Shown one piece after another: positions 22,972-33,018 of a stretch of DNA of 64,000 nucleotides. Below the pieces are notes generated by a model, which was not told the origin of the DNA, did no database searches, and was given only the letters and a program-made list of their open reading frames with translations. The DNA lies in assembly GCF_900312745.1 (NCBI RefSeq), contig NZ_OMPD01000005.1:1-64000 (forward strand), written 5' to 3'. Numbering within the stretch: position 1 is the first letter of the stretch; every line of letters begins with the position of its first letter. This DNA comes from Aquimarina sp. AU58 (lineage in GTDB: Bacteria > Bacteroidota > Bacteroidia > Flavobacteriales > Flavobacteriaceae). The position numbers and the translations under genes are program-made.

Positions 22972-23832
22972 ATGAAAAAAGCAATGATTATTGGGGCCTC
23001 TCTAGCAATTCTACTATCTTCCTGTGTTTCGCAGAAGAAGTTTTCAGAATTAGAAGCCAAAAACAAAGAAACTGAAGATTTATTAAACTCCGCAACGGTT
23101 AAACTAAATAGCTGCCTTGAAGAAAAAGCAAGTTCGACTTCGCAACTTAAAGTTCTTCAAGATCAAGTATCTAACCTTAAAAATCAGAACTCTGCTCTAT
23201 TAAACAATGTAGGTAATTTGGCCACTCTCTCTACTAAAGAAGCAGAAAATCTAGAAAAATCTCTAGAAAGTATTAAAGAAAAAGATTTACAAATTAAAAC
23301 TATGCAGGATGCTATTACCAAAAAGGATTCTGTAACCTTAGCACTTGTAACAAGCCTTAAGGGAGCTTTAGGAAATCTTGCTGATGAGGATATCGAGATT
23401 AATGTAGAAAAAGGAGTAGTATATGTTTCTATTTCTGATAAGTTACTTTTCAAAAGTGGTAGCTATAATGTTTCTGCAAGAGCTCGTGAAGTATTAGGCA
23501 AAGTAGCAAAAGTTGTTAATGATAAGCCAGATATCGAATTCTTAGTAGAAGGTCATACAGATAATGTGCCTATCAAAAACAAAGTACTTTTGGATAACTG
23601 GGATTTAAGTGTAAAACGTGCTACTTCTGTAGTAAGAGTATTACAAAATGACTTTAAAGTTGATCCGAAACGTATGACTGCTGCGGGAAGAAGTTATTAT
23701 GTACCAGTAACTGATAATAGCTCTGCTGCGAACAAAGCAAAAAACAGACGTACAAGAATCGTAGTATTACCAAAACTTGATCAGTTTTATAATATGATTG
23801 AAGATGGTATGAAAAAAGCTTCAGGGAAATAA
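22972..23832 (+). CDS. OmpA family peptidoglycan-binding lipoprotein
   Basis: 286 residues from ATG 22972; the longer frame from TTG 22930 is rejected because this start gives a clean lipoprotein signal (MKKAMIIGASLAILLSSC). A long coiled-coil region follows (~20-125, heptads rich in Leu, Lys, Glu and Asn). The C-terminal OmpA domain (~145-270) has SDKLLFKSGSYNV, the diaminopimelate-binding VEGHTDNVPI and the NWDLSVKRATSVVRVL helix, and ends with NRRTRIVVLP. It tethers the outer membrane to peptidoglycan. Terminated by a perfect 16-bp hairpin. Confidence 0.92.
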   Translation: MKKAMIIGASLAILLSSCVSQKKFSELEAKNKETEDLLNSATVKLNSCLEEKASSTSQLKVLQDQVSNLKNQNSALLNNVGNLATLSTKEAENLEKSLESIKEKDLQIKTMQDAITKKDSVTLALVTSLKGALGNLADEDIEINVEKGVVYVSISDKLLFKSGSYNVSARAREVLGKVAKVVNDKPDIEFLVEGHTDNVPIKNKVLLDNWDLSVKRATSVVRVLQNDFKVDPKRMTAAGRSYYVPVTDNSSAANKAKNRRTRIVVLPKLDQFYNMIEDGMKKASGK

Positions 23833-23852
23833 AATAATATTTTTCTAATCAT

Positions 23853-23887
23853 ACAAAAAGGGAGATCATTTTGATCTCCCTTTTTGT
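23853..23887. terminator. Bidirectional terminator between the OmpA and lodB-like genes
   Basis: Perfect 16-bp stem (ACAAAAAGGGAGATCA and its complement) with a three-base loop. It carries A- and T-runs on both sides, so it serves both convergent genes. Confidence 0.9.
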
Positions 23888-23913
23888 ATTTCATTGAGTA
23901 GTATTTTCTTTCA

Positions 23914-25065
23914 TTAATCCAAAATAATACCTGTACCATTCTGTCTGGGAAAATTATGAGTTTCGTCTTTACCCCTCTCTTCTCCTTGTTGGAAAAATTT
24001 CTTCCAAAAAGAAGATTCTTTCCACCTGGATTCTGCTTTGTACAATTCACTTTTCACCAAATAATAACTATCGAAAACAGAAAATAATGTTTTAGAATAT
24101 GTTACAAACCCTCTTCTGTCGCCTGTTACGATATAGGATTCTATAGCATTTGAAGCTTCTCTAACTGTATAAATTGCATTAGCGATACCATGAGAAGAAA
24201 GAGGGTCAAAAGATAAAGCCGCATCACCTACCGCCATCCAATTTTCTCCTGATAAATAATTGGCTATAGATGAGTTTGCATCTGATCCTATAATTTTTAC
24301 TTCAGATTGCTCTACCAGAAAATCTTTTAACAAAGTTGTTTTAGATAACACCGATTGCCAATCAGAATACTCTCTTAGTTTTAGTTGAACAAGGTTTTCT
24401 CTATTCGTAAAAATCGACAACACATTGGTTTTCTCATCTAAACCAGAAACAATCCCCCACCCGTCTTCGAAAGATTCTACAAATACATCGTATGTCAATT
24501 TTGGATGTTCTACTTTTGGTAAGTGACAACTAAAAGATATTAGGTTATCATATAATCGAATAGGTATATTTAATTTTTTAAGAATAGCACGATTTCTGCC
24601 TGTTGCATCAATAATCATTTTTGCAGTAATGGTTTGTTTTTGATGATTATTTTCTACTTCTACACTAACTTCTTCTTTAGAAATTACCATATTCAACATT
24701 TTTTCATAACGCATCACATTCTCATCGCATAGTTGTTCGAGATCATCTACTACAGCTTTCTTATTAATTTTTAAACCATTTTTATATGACAATTGAGAGA
24801 AAAAATTGTTATTCGATATCCTTGTATTCCCCCACATTGAATGATACCCATATGTTTTCCTGATCGCATTTTTTTCAAATACCTTTAGGAGATCAAGAGC
24901 ATGTAATAAAGGCATTGAAGAAGGAGGCAATGTCTCTGCCAAAGCAAAGTGTTTCTTCTTACTTTTACGATCCAAAACCAGATGTTGTATTCCTTTTTTC
25001 TTCAAAAGAAATGACAACACTAATCCTGCAATACCTTTACCTACAATAATAACATCTGTATTCAT
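23914..25065 (-). CDS. lodB: LodB-like FAD-dependent oxidoreductase
   Basis: 383 residues. The N-terminal dinucleotide-binding motif (VIIVGKGIAGLVLSFLL, residues 4-20) is followed by ALAETLPPSS near 47, a typical halogenase/LodB substrate-side loop. The second FAD motif GDAALSFDPLSSHGIANAI is near residue 285. LodB-type flavoproteins do not act on the free substrate: they are needed to form the cysteine tryptophylquinone in their LodA partner. The gene overlaps the lodA-like stop by one base (TAATG), so it is translationally coupled to it, which strongly supports this role over a stand-alone monooxygenase. Confidence 0.85.
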   Translation of the reverse strand: MNTDVIIVGKGIAGLVLSFLLKKKGIQHLVLDRKSKKKHFALAETLPPSSMPLLHALDLLKVFEKNAIRKTYGYHSMWGNTRISNNNFFSQLSYKNGLKINKKAVVDDLEQLCDENVMRYEKMLNMVISKEEVSVEVENNHQKQTITAKMIIDATGRNRAILKKLNIPIRLYDNLISFSCHLPKVEHPKLTYDVFVESFEDGWGIVSGLDEKTNVLSIFTNRENLVQLKLREYSDWQSVLSKTTLLKDFLVEQSEVKIIGSDANSSIANYLSGENWMAVGDAALSFDPLSSHGIANAIYTVREASNAIESYIVTGDRRGFVTYSKTLFSVFDSYYLVKSELYKAESRWKESSFWKKFFQQGEERGKDETHNFPRQNGTGIILD

Positions 25066-27167
25066 TATTTTTTATCAGCTTCTTTTCCACTATAAGAAAC
25101 ATATACCGTTTTGGGTAATCCTTCTATATCTATATCTAATTTTCTACCGGTGACTATTCCTATTTTATCCCATTGATATACCATATTAATGAGTCCGTTA
25201 AGATACCCTCCTTCTGCATGATATCCTATAAAACCTGTATCTGCAGTGTGCAACCAGGCCAAGCGATTTGCATAAATATTACGTTTGGTATCCTCCAAAA
25301 TATTGGGATCGAGAAGCTTTTGGTAACTTTCCTGAGGAAACACATGTACAGGTAAATTAGCTGCCCACCATGACGGAATAGGATATTGTTTCTCTACAAA
25401 AACTGCCTGACAACTACCTGCATCAGATTGCCACGGAATCCCCATCCATTTGGTAAGATCACCAGGTGTAAGTTTCCACAACCAATTTTTTTCATTTTTG
25501 GGATTCATAGATTCACGAATATCTTCAGAATTCATCTGAAATCCAAAATCATTATAAAATATATCGTTTTGTTCTTTACTAGTAGCAGCATTAAGACGAA
25601 CTTCTCTTAATCCATAAAACCCATATTTAAAAGCCCCTTCGGTTATCCATTGATATATCATACTATTCTCTGCATAAATAAGATTATGCCGCATAGGCCA
25701 GGTTAACTCTACTCCTGGATGAAAACCTCCACCATATAACGTTTCTAATACAGCTCTGGTCATCAATAATGGCTTTTTAGATTCATCTTTGGCAGCTTCT
25801 AAAAATTGATTTTGGTAAAATGCTCCCATCTCATCTATAGTCTGAAAATCAAAATCAGGAGACGTTTCAAATTTACCATCTTTCCAGTTTTCAAGTTGTT
25901 CATAGAGCATTGGTGGAATAGCAAACCACTGAGCTGGGCTTCCTGGATAGTCTATAGCATCTCCCGGATAATAAGGAAGTTTTAATTCATCGGTTCCACT
26001 ACCTCGATTTACAACATCAGTTTTATCTTTGCTTGGTATTATAGGCTCATTATTATAATGATATGAAGGGTCTCTAAAGAGATCGAATATTTGTTTTCTC
26101 ACAGCATCTGCTTCTTCTTTTGGTTCTTTTTTATAAAGATATTTAAATTTCCCATCTGCCATAAGTTTATCGATCGTTTCCTTAAATGATGGAGAAAGGA
26201 AATCTCCTAGATTAACCCATTGCATCCTATAGAGACGATAAAATATCGGAAATACCAGGCTTAACTCGGGAGCATAGCTCTCATTAGCTGCTCCTGCAAT
26301 TAAATCAAACATCGTAGATATTGGCTGAATCTGAGGTGCATAATCTGGCGGTGCAGTGGCTACCCAGGCAGAAGATAGTGCATCATCCAAATGATACGTA
26401 TCTCCACTTTTCTTAGAAACAATAGATGCTGTAACCCTTCCATCACATATATCATCATACCAATTAGAGTTATCTGCAAAATCATTATTAAGATCCGATG
26501 GGTTTAGAGAAGCCGAAATACCATCTGCTCCATAAAAAATTAATGTTCCTTCGTCATACTCGATAGTACCAAGGTCAACAGATTTAGAAGACGTATTCAT
26601 ACTAGCTGCTAATTTACTAACCCCACCATTATCCGAAGGAAACTTCCCTCGAATCACCTCACGTTGATCATTAGCATTAACTTTTGTCTTTCCCGGGTGA
26701 TTCACTAGTTCTTTACGATAATCATATCCTCCTTCTACTCTCATCGACTGGTTTAGTACATTAGGATTTCTTCGTTTTGCTCCAATACCAGGTGCCAGCT
26801 TGTTTTTTGCAAAATTTGGAGATAAGTTTTGATTTTCGGATAACACAGAGAGATCCAGACTATTATTAAAATCATACCAAAATGGCTTCTTATTAGCTAC
26901 TTCTACCGTCCATTCAATATCATAATCACTAGCATCTATTTGCTTAACGGGTACCCCATTGTCATCACATTCATAAACATAAAATCGCTGAGCTTGCTTT
27001 TTTAAAGCTCCTTCTTCGGTAAGATAGTGTTGATCTGTATCAAACAAATTAGCCCAGGGAACCTCTGGACTAAAAATAACCTGATCTTTTGTAGCGGGAC
27101 CATTTCCTAATCGCGCAATGCCTATAGATGGGTAAATTCTGAATTTAGGTAGTTTCCTAGTACTCAT
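25065..27167 (-). CDS. lodA: LodA/GoxA family CTQ-dependent amino acid oxidase
   Basis: 700 residues from ATG 27167 (an in-frame ATG at 27221 adds an unlikely 18 residues). The family opening FRIYPSIGIARLGNGPA is clear. The cofactor Cys is in IPWQSDAGSCQAVFV near residue 580 and the Trp that becomes the tryptophylquinone is in PSWWAANLPVHVFP near 605. Typical length for LodA/GoxA. These enzymes oxidise an amino acid (lysine at the epsilon carbon, glycine, others) and release ammonia and H2O2; LodA of Marinomonas is the antimicrobial marinocine. The substrate here is unknown. Coupled to the lodB-like gene. No classical signal peptide, as in characterised LodA. Confidence 0.9.
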   Translation of the reverse strand: MSTRKLPKFRIYPSIGIARLGNGPATKDQVIFSPEVPWANLFDTDQHYLTEEGALKKQAQRFYVYECDDNGVPVKQIDASDYDIEWTVEVANKKPFWYDFNNSLDLSVLSENQNLSPNFAKNKLAPGIGAKRRNPNVLNQSMRVEGGYDYRKELVNHPGKTKVNANDQREVIRGKFPSDNGGVSKLAASMNTSSKSVDLGTIEYDEGTLIFYGADGISASLNPSDLNNDFADNSNWYDDICDGRVTASIVSKKSGDTYHLDDALSSAWVATAPPDYAPQIQPISTMFDLIAGAANESYAPELSLVFPIFYRLYRMQWVNLGDFLSPSFKETIDKLMADGKFKYLYKKEPKEEADAVRKQIFDLFRDPSYHYNNEPIIPSKDKTDVVNRGSGTDELKLPYYPGDAIDYPGSPAQWFAIPPMLYEQLENWKDGKFETSPDFDFQTIDEMGAFYQNQFLEAAKDESKKPLLMTRAVLETLYGGGFHPGVELTWPMRHNLIYAENSMIYQWITEGAFKYGFYGLREVRLNAATSKEQNDIFYNDFGFQMNSEDIRESMNPKNEKNWLWKLTPGDLTKWMGIPWQSDAGSCQAVFVEKQYPIPSWWAANLPVHVFPQESYQKLLDPNILEDTKRNIYANRLAWLHTADTGFIGYHAEGGYLNGLINMVYQWDKIGIVTGRKLDIDIEGLPKTVYVSYSGKEADKK

Positions 27168-27317
27168 TTTATTGGTTTTAAGTTTTCTTAAAGTTAATAA
27201 AAATCCTACGGCATTATACACGTATTTATACGTGGTTTTATACTAAAATCAGACATAATTCTTACCTTATTGCAAGTATAGATCAGTTGTATAGGAGGGT
27301 ATTATTAAACTAAAAAG

Positions 27318-28184
27318 CTATGTTCTATTTCTTTGTATAGAGATATAGGTTTTTGGAGTATATCCCGTAAACTTTTTAAAAGTGGTTGAAAAATATTGTG
27401 ATGAACTAAACCCTAAGTCAAAAGCTACCGTAGTAATACTATCTTTCTTCAATAAATCGACTTTTGACTGCTCGATTTTTAACCTATTTATATATTCTTT
27501 AGGAGGCATACCCTTGGTGTTTTTAAACCAAGATTTAAAATATCCCACAGAAACATCGCAAATATTTGCTAGTTCATCAACATAGATGATACGGTGTAAA
27601 TTATTCAAAACATAAGTATCGATATCATTTAATCTTTTTAAAGGAGGACTATCTTGTTTTCTCTTCGAAAGGATCAATATTTCTAATATAGTCTGAACAA
27701 TAAGTTGATTTATAGTAATTTCGGATAAAACAGTACTGCTTGTTTTCAGTTCATTTAAAAGTTTTTCGAGCATAAATTTAATCTGAAATGCTCCTTTAAA
27801 AACCTGTTCTGAAGTCTTCTCTAACGCTTGTAGAAGATATTTTGAATGCTCTTCTGATAAATTACATAATCTATCTCGCTTATCAGAACAATTGATTTGT
27901 AACCAGAATAGCTCTCCTTTATCCTCGGGGTATTCGCCGGTCCCATGTTCTTTATTAGGAGGAATAATAAGAATATCATTGCCATGCAATTGAAATAATT
28001 CTTCACCAATTACATAATGTTGCTCTCCCTTAATGCAAAAACATAGTTCTATAGCATTGCGATGTTCATGTATTGGTAATTGGGGTTGCGCTTTAGAATA
28101 TTTATAATATCCAAACTGCAAGCAACCATTAATACCATAATCTGATAAAAAATGTACTATACGTTCTTCTAAATTTGTATTCAT
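27318..28184 (-). CDS. AraC family transcriptional regulator with cupin sensor
   Basis: 288 residues from ATG 28184 (an in-frame ATG at 28226 gives 302). The N-terminal cupin domain (~25-110: PIHEHRNAIELCFCIKGEQH and DILIIPPNKEHG) is the usual AraC ligand-sensing barrel. The C-terminal double helix-turn-helix (~190-288) contains LANICDVSVGYFKSWFK and VAFDLGFSSSQYFSTTFKK, ending TGYTPKTY. It lies between the lodAB-like pair (same strand, downstream) and a divergent PhyH oxygenase gene 85 bp away, and may control either or both; the inducer is not predictable. Confidence 0.9.
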   Translation of the reverse strand: MNTNLEERIVHFLSDYGINGCLQFGYYKYSKAQPQLPIHEHRNAIELCFCIKGEQHYVIGEELFQLHGNDILIIPPNKEHGTGEYPEDKGELFWLQINCSDKRDRLCNLSEEHSKYLLQALEKTSEQVFKGAFQIKFMLEKLLNELKTSSTVLSEITINQLIVQTILEILILSKRKQDSPPLKRLNDIDTYVLNNLHRIIYVDELANICDVSVGYFKSWFKNTKGMPPKEYINRLKIEQSKVDLLKKDSITTVAFDLGFSSSQYFSTTFKKFTGYTPKTYISIQRNRT

Positions 28185-28268
28185 TTTGTATAAAAAAGTA
28201 AGGTAGTACAAATTTAGAAGATTCATTAAGATGTTTTATTCATCTTTGGATAAAATCAATACTATAAA

Positions 28269-28991
28269 ATGGACACTACAAAAAATGAGTTTTTAACCAA
28301 CGGGTATACCAAAATAGATCAACTTTTTGATAACACAGAAGTCGAAAAATTGTTAGAGATATACAATAGTGTATTGAATGATAAGGAAAAAACAACACAC
28401 TTAAGAAGTGATTTGGCAGGGTTGGATGATACTAGTAAAGTAATTGAGCGGATTACTCAGATCATGAGACCTAGTTTGGTAATACCAAAAATACTAGATC
28501 ATATAGCGTATAAAAAAGCATTACACTACGCAAAAAAACTACTGGGAGATGATATGGAATTAGATTTTGATATGCTTATTAATAAAGCACCTCATACTAA
28601 TACTCCAACTCCATGGCATCAAGATGCTGCTTATTGGATAAATTTACCCGATAAAAGAGCTGTAAGTTGTTGGATTGCTTTAGATAATGTACATGAAAGT
28701 AATGGTTGTATGTGGTTTCTTCCGGTACCAGATCAACACATATTAAAACATAACAATTTACCAAATGGAGGAGCTTTATATTGTGACACTGATACAACTA
28801 ATGCGATACCTGTTCCTCTACAGGTTGGCGGATGTACTTTTCATGATGGTTTCACACTACATTATAGCAAAGGAAATACTACAAATAGTCAACGAAGAGC
28901 TTTAATACTAAATTTTAGACCAAAAGAAATGATAAGATTAGAACGAAACCAGGGAATAGACCATACTGGTGTAAGAAAGCAACGTTCATAA
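28269..28991 (+). CDS. Phytanoyl-CoA dioxygenase (PhyH) family protein
   Basis: 240 residues, complete for this Fe(II)/2-oxoglutarate oxygenase family. The iron ligands are visible: TPWHQDAAYW (His-x-Asp) near residue 116 and the distal His in TFHDGFTLHYSKG near 190, followed by the 2-oxoglutarate Arg in NSQRRALILNF. Substrates in the family range from phytanoyl-CoA to ectoine and secondary metabolites. It is transcribed divergently from the AraC regulator, so it is probably its target. It has no CoA-metabolism neighbours, so a small-molecule hydroxylase is more likely than fatty-acid alpha-oxidation. Confidence 0.9.
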   Translation: MDTTKNEFLTNGYTKIDQLFDNTEVEKLLEIYNSVLNDKEKTTHLRSDLAGLDDTSKVIERITQIMRPSLVIPKILDHIAYKKALHYAKKLLGDDMELDFDMLINKAPHTNTPTPWHQDAAYWINLPDKRAVSCWIALDNVHESNGCMWFLPVPDQHILKHNNLPNGGALYCDTDTTNAIPVPLQVGGCTFHDGFTLHYSKGNTTNSQRRALILNFRPKEMIRLERNQGIDHTGVRKQRS

Positions 28992-29008
28992 AAAGCTTTT
29001 TATCTAAG

Positions 29009-29629
29009 CTAGATAATATCAATACTCCCCTTACCTTCTCTAAGTAATATCGGTTCTCCGCTGGTAAGATCTATAACTGTAGATGGTATATTATCCCCAT
29101 ATCCACCGTCGATCACCATATCGACCAGATTATCCCATTTTTCTAATATCAATTCTGGGTCTGTGGTATATTCTATTACTTCATCTTCGTCGTATATCGA
29201 AGTAGATACAATAGGATTTCCTAATTCTTCTACGATAGTTGTGCAAATATTATTATCAGGAACACGAATACCGACCGTTTTTCTTTTTTTAAAAACCGTA
29301 GGCAAATTATTACTACCCGGAAGAATATAAGTATATGGCCCCGGAAGCGTTCTTTTTAATAATTTAAATGTTGCATTATCAATTTGCCTTACATAATCAG
29401 AAAGGTTACTTAAATCTTTACATATAAACGAAAAATTAGCTTTTGCTAGTTTTACACCTTTGATCTGTGCAATTCGTTCCAAAGCTCTGTTATTTGTAAT
29501 ATCACACCCTAATCCATACACTGTATCTGTAGGATAAATAACCAATCCTCCGTTACGTAAACAATTAACTACTTGTTGTATTTCTCGAGGGTTTGGGTTT
29601 TCATTGTATAATTTTATGAACTCTGCCAT
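29009..29629 (-). CDS. tsaC: L-threonylcarbamoyladenylate synthase (TsaC/YrdC/Sua5 family)
   Basis: 206 residues, single YrdC domain. Motifs: VIYPTDTVYGLGCDI near residue 30 (nucleotide and threonine binding), KANFSFICKDLSNLS near 63, LPGPYTYIL near 92 and RKTVGIRVPDN near 115. YrdC enzymes make threonylcarbamoyl-AMP for the universal t6A37 modification of ANN-decoding tRNAs. The KGVKLAKANFSF wording and lack of a Sua5 extension fit the shorter YciO/YrdC-like branch, whose function is less certain. Same strand as the helicase gene upstream (75 bp), so possibly co-transcribed. Confidence 0.88.
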   Translation of the reverse strand: MAEFIKLYNENPNPREIQQVVNCLRNGGLVIYPTDTVYGLGCDITNNRALERIAQIKGVKLAKANFSFICKDLSNLSDYVRQIDNATFKLLKRTLPGPYTYILPGSNNLPTVFKKRKTVGIRVPDNNICTTIVEELGNPIVSTSIYDEDEVIEYTTDPELILEKWDNLVDMVIDGGYGDNIPSTVIDLTSGEPILLREGKGSIDII

Positions 29630-29704
29630 ATAAAGTGATTATAAATAAAGATACTACAAAATACAGTATAGAGAACTAATCCCTAACTTAAGCAATTAGC
29701 AATA

Positions 29705-32035
29705 TTATAAAATCTTCAACTTTGCAAAACGAAGCAATAACTTCTTAATCCCTCCCTTTTCAAAATGAATTTCGGCTTTCTTATCTTGCCCAACCCCTTC
29801 AACTTTAATAATTTTTCCTTTACCAAATCGCATATGCTCAACTGCCGTTCCTGGTATAAGATCCTCATCGAAGAGATTCGTATTAGACGATACATCGGTC
29901 GTGTCACTAGATGTAGGTCTAAGTTTTCTTAGTTTACGTAATTGTTCTTCTGTAGGTTTATGTGCTAACGGTGGTGCCCCAGAAACTGGTTTTTTAAGTC
30001 GTAATTTACTCTTATCGACTTCTCCAAAAATATCAGAATCAATTAATGGTTTATATCGATAACTTTCTATTGGTGTAATATATTCTAAAAATTTCTCATC
30101 TATTTCTTCAATAAACCGACTAGGTTCGGCATCTACCAGTTTACCCCATCGATAACGAGATTGTGTATAGGTGAGATATGCTTGTTTTTCTGCTCGTGTT
30201 AATGCTACATAAAACAGGCGCCGTTCTTCCTCAAGCTCACTTCGGGTATTCATACTCATTCCTGATGGAAAAAGATCTTCTTCCATTCCTACGATATACA
30301 CATATGGAAACTCTAGACCTTTAGCCAAATGAATAGTCATCAACGCTACTCTATCATCATCCCCTGTATCCTGATCCAGATCTGTGGCCAAAGCTACATC
30401 TTCCAAAAATTCTGCTAATGATCCCCTTACATCTGCTACTTCTTTCTGTCCTTCTACAAAATCACGTATACCATTAAGCAATTCTTCTATGTTTTCGATC
30501 CTGGCAATACCTTCTGGAGTACCATCTTTTTTTAGTTCTTGTAGCAACCCTGTTTTTTTAGCCACCGTTTCGGCTAATACGAATGCATCAGAAGTCTCAT
30601 TAGTGATTTGAAAACTTTTGATCATGTTAATAAAGTTTTCTAATCGAGTTTTAGTACCACTATTAATCTTTAAATTAATACGATCTAAATTTTCGATCAC
30701 CTCAAAAATAGAACGATCATAGTGATTTGCTGCAACTATCAGTTTATCTACGGTTGTTGCACCAATTCCTCTGGCTGGATAATTTATTACTCGCTTTAAA
30801 GCCTCCTCATCTTTAGGATTAATTACTAATCGTAAATACGCCAATACATCTTTAATTTCCTTTCTCTGATAAAAAGAAAGTCCTCCATAGATTCTATATT
30901 TTATGTCTCGTTTGCGTAACGCGTCTTCTATAGCCCTGGATTGCGCATTGGTCCTGTACAATACTGCAAATTGCCCATTACCTAATTGATGTTGCATTTG
31001 GTTTTCAAAAATCGAACTTGCAACATATCGACCTTCATCTCCATCTGTTAATAATCGATTTACAATTATCTTAGGTCCGTCGTCATTAGCAGTCCAAACT
31101 ACTTTATCCAGTTTGGTTTTGTTTTTATCTATAATAGAGTTTGCTGCTTCTACAATATTTTTAGTAGATCTATAATTTTGTTCTAATCGATATTGCTGTA
31201 CATTATCATAATCTCTTTGGAAATTAAGAATATTATTAATATTCGCTCCACGGAAAGCATAAATACTCTGCGCATCATCTCCTACCACACAGATATTCTG
31301 AAACTTATCAGATAATGCTCTTACTATAAGATATTGAGAATGATTTGTATCCTGATACTCGTCTACCAAGATGTATCTAAATCGGTTTTGATATTTAGCA
31401 AGTACTTCGGGAAAACGGTTCAATAACTCATTCGTTTTTAATAAAAGGTCGTCAAAATCCATCGCACCAGCCTTAAAACAACGATCTACATAATGCTCAT
31501 AAATCTCTCCTAACCTAGGGCGTTTTGCCATAGCATCGGCTTCTACCAGTTCTGCATTCTGAAAATATGCTTTTACAGTTATCAAACTGTTTTTATATGA
31601 AGAAATACGGGAGTATACCTGCTTATATTTATAGATATCCTTATCGAGTCCCATTTCTTTGATTATAGAAGCTACTAATCGTTGGGAATCCTGAGTATCA
31701 TAAATTGTAAAATTAGACGGGTAGCCTAATTTATCAGCTTCAAACCTTAATATTTTTGCAAATATTGAATGAAACGTACCCATCCAAAGATTTTTAGCCT
31801 CGCTTGAACCAACAATATTTGCGATACGCTTTTTCATTTCGCGGGCCGCTTTGTTGGTAAACGTTAAGGATAATATATTAAAAGAATCTACCCCTTTATG
31901 CATCAAATAAGCAATACGATATGTAAGTACTCTTGTTTTACCCGAGCCAGCACCAGCAATAACAATCATAGGCCCATCTATCTGAAGTACAGGCGCTCGT
32001 TGTGCATCATTTAATTCTGCTAAATATTCTTCCAA
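29705..32035 (-). CDS. uvrD: UvrD/PcrA-type superfamily I DNA helicase
   Basis: 776 residues from a TTG at 32035, chosen because the family usually begins 'EEYLAELNDAQRAP'; the open frame continues to 32191 (ATG at 32158) with a non-conserved, poorly charged extension. Helicase motifs in order: Walker A AGAGSGKTRVLTYR, GTFHSIFAKILR, the DExx box VDEYQDTNHSQYL, RLEQNYRST, MTIHLAKGLEFPYVYIVG, and VALTRAEKQAYLTY. The C-terminal Tudor-like domain ends PGTAVEHMRFGKGKI. A 3'-5' helicase for nucleotide-excision and mismatch repair and for clearing stalled replication. Complete. Confidence 0.93.
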   Translation of the reverse strand: MEEYLAELNDAQRAPVLQIDGPMIVIAGAGSGKTRVLTYRIAYLMHKGVDSFNILSLTFTNKAAREMKKRIANIVGSSEAKNLWMGTFHSIFAKILRFEADKLGYPSNFTIYDTQDSQRLVASIIKEMGLDKDIYKYKQVYSRISSYKNSLITVKAYFQNAELVEADAMAKRPRLGEIYEHYVDRCFKAGAMDFDDLLLKTNELLNRFPEVLAKYQNRFRYILVDEYQDTNHSQYLIVRALSDKFQNICVVGDDAQSIYAFRGANINNILNFQRDYDNVQQYRLEQNYRSTKNIVEAANSIIDKNKTKLDKVVWTANDDGPKIIVNRLLTDGDEGRYVASSIFENQMQHQLGNGQFAVLYRTNAQSRAIEDALRKRDIKYRIYGGLSFYQRKEIKDVLAYLRLVINPKDEEALKRVINYPARGIGATTVDKLIVAANHYDRSIFEVIENLDRINLKINSGTKTRLENFINMIKSFQITNETSDAFVLAETVAKKTGLLQELKKDGTPEGIARIENIEELLNGIRDFVEGQKEVADVRGSLAEFLEDVALATDLDQDTGDDDRVALMTIHLAKGLEFPYVYIVGMEEDLFPSGMSMNTRSELEEERRLFYVALTRAEKQAYLTYTQSRYRWGKLVDAEPSRFIEEIDEKFLEYITPIESYRYKPLIDSDIFGEVDKSKLRLKKPVSGAPPLAHKPTEEQLRKLRKLRPTSSDTTDVSSNTNLFDEDLIPGTAVEHMRFGKGKIIKVEGVGQDKKAEIHFEKGGIKKLLLRFAKLKIL

Positions 32036-32463
32036 AGTAACATTATATTTAAAGGCGAAATTTAAGGAAAGAACTACGGTTATGGAAACGTACTTTGCTT
32101 TTTTTGTAAACAAATCATAGTCAATAACTTTTATCAAACACCAATATCTTTTCAACATTGATAAATTATCATGTATATCATAAACAATCAATTGGTAAAT
32201 AAAAAATAAATTTCACCAAATATCTTATAATTAACAGCGATATATAATACAATACCTATTATCCATTAGGGTTAAAAAACAAATGAATTTAGTATCTATC
32301 TAACTAAGATTATTAACAATAAAAATTCTTACAAGTTGATATCTTTTTAATAAAAAATATAGATTAAATGCACTTTTTTAGGACAAAATGTACTATATTT
32401 AGCAGAAACGAAAAGTAAACACTAATTTTTATTAAAATAAAAATTCAACCAAACTCAGCACTT

Positions 32464-32751
32464 ATGGCCCCAAACATGAATGTACAAATGGTACAAAAAG
32501 AGCAGATTAAATTTTTAAAATTCCCCAAAGAAGATGTTTTAAATAAAAGAAAAGATCAAATAGATCGATTCTTAGAATTACAAAGAGCCCTCTCTTTAGG
32601 AAATCTAGAACATCATAAAGTAAGAATTGTCTTCGTAGATGATAAAGGTTTAAAAAGAGTAGAAACTACTATATGGGGAATAACCGATAAAGAAGTTATT
32701 TTAAAACAGTCTACAATCATTCCGTTAGAAAGAATCATAAGCATTTCATAA
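32464..32751 (+). CDS. Conserved-type small protein of 95 residues, function unknown
   Basis: 95 residues (ATG 32464; ATGs at codons 5 and 9 are alternatives). The N-terminal half is a charged helix (FLKFPKEDVLNKRKDQIDRF, then LELQRALSLGNLEHH). The C-terminal half is three or four strands: KVRIVFVDDKGLKRVETTIW, then GITDKEVILKQ and TIIPLERIISI. The strand pattern with the alternating hydrophobics and 'TIIPLERI' ending recalls small SH3/LSm-like barrels, but this is only a resemblance. I recall similar proteins across flavobacteria. Single-gene unit with its own terminator at 32835. Confidence 0.8.
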   Translation: MAPNMNVQMVQKEQIKFLKFPKEDVLNKRKDQIDRFLELQRALSLGNLEHHKVRIVFVDDKGLKRVETTIWGITDKEVILKQSTIIPLERIISIS

Positions 32752-32834
32752 TTATGTATTATGTATAGACGCCACTATTTCTATATCTAGATATGTAGTT
32801 AATTTTTACATTCTAAATTTAGATCCCGAAAATG

Positions 32835-32881
32835 GTATATACGTATTTTGAATATAGAAATACGTGTATACTGTTTTTGTT
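32835..32881 (+). terminator. Hairpin terminator after the 95-residue protein gene
   Basis: A 14-bp stem (GTATATACGTATTT / AAATACGTGTATAC, one G-U pair) with a nine-base loop is followed by TGTTTTTGTTTT. Confidence 0.7.
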
Positions 32882-33018
32882 TTACCTAAATGCAGAGATG
32901 CTATAGCCAACAATATTGGTATTTTTAGTCTATATTACGCCTTATTATACTAAAACTAAGAATATTTAGTTGTAGTAGAAATTGCAGTCGAAATAATTAC
33001 TTAATAATCAAACTCAAC

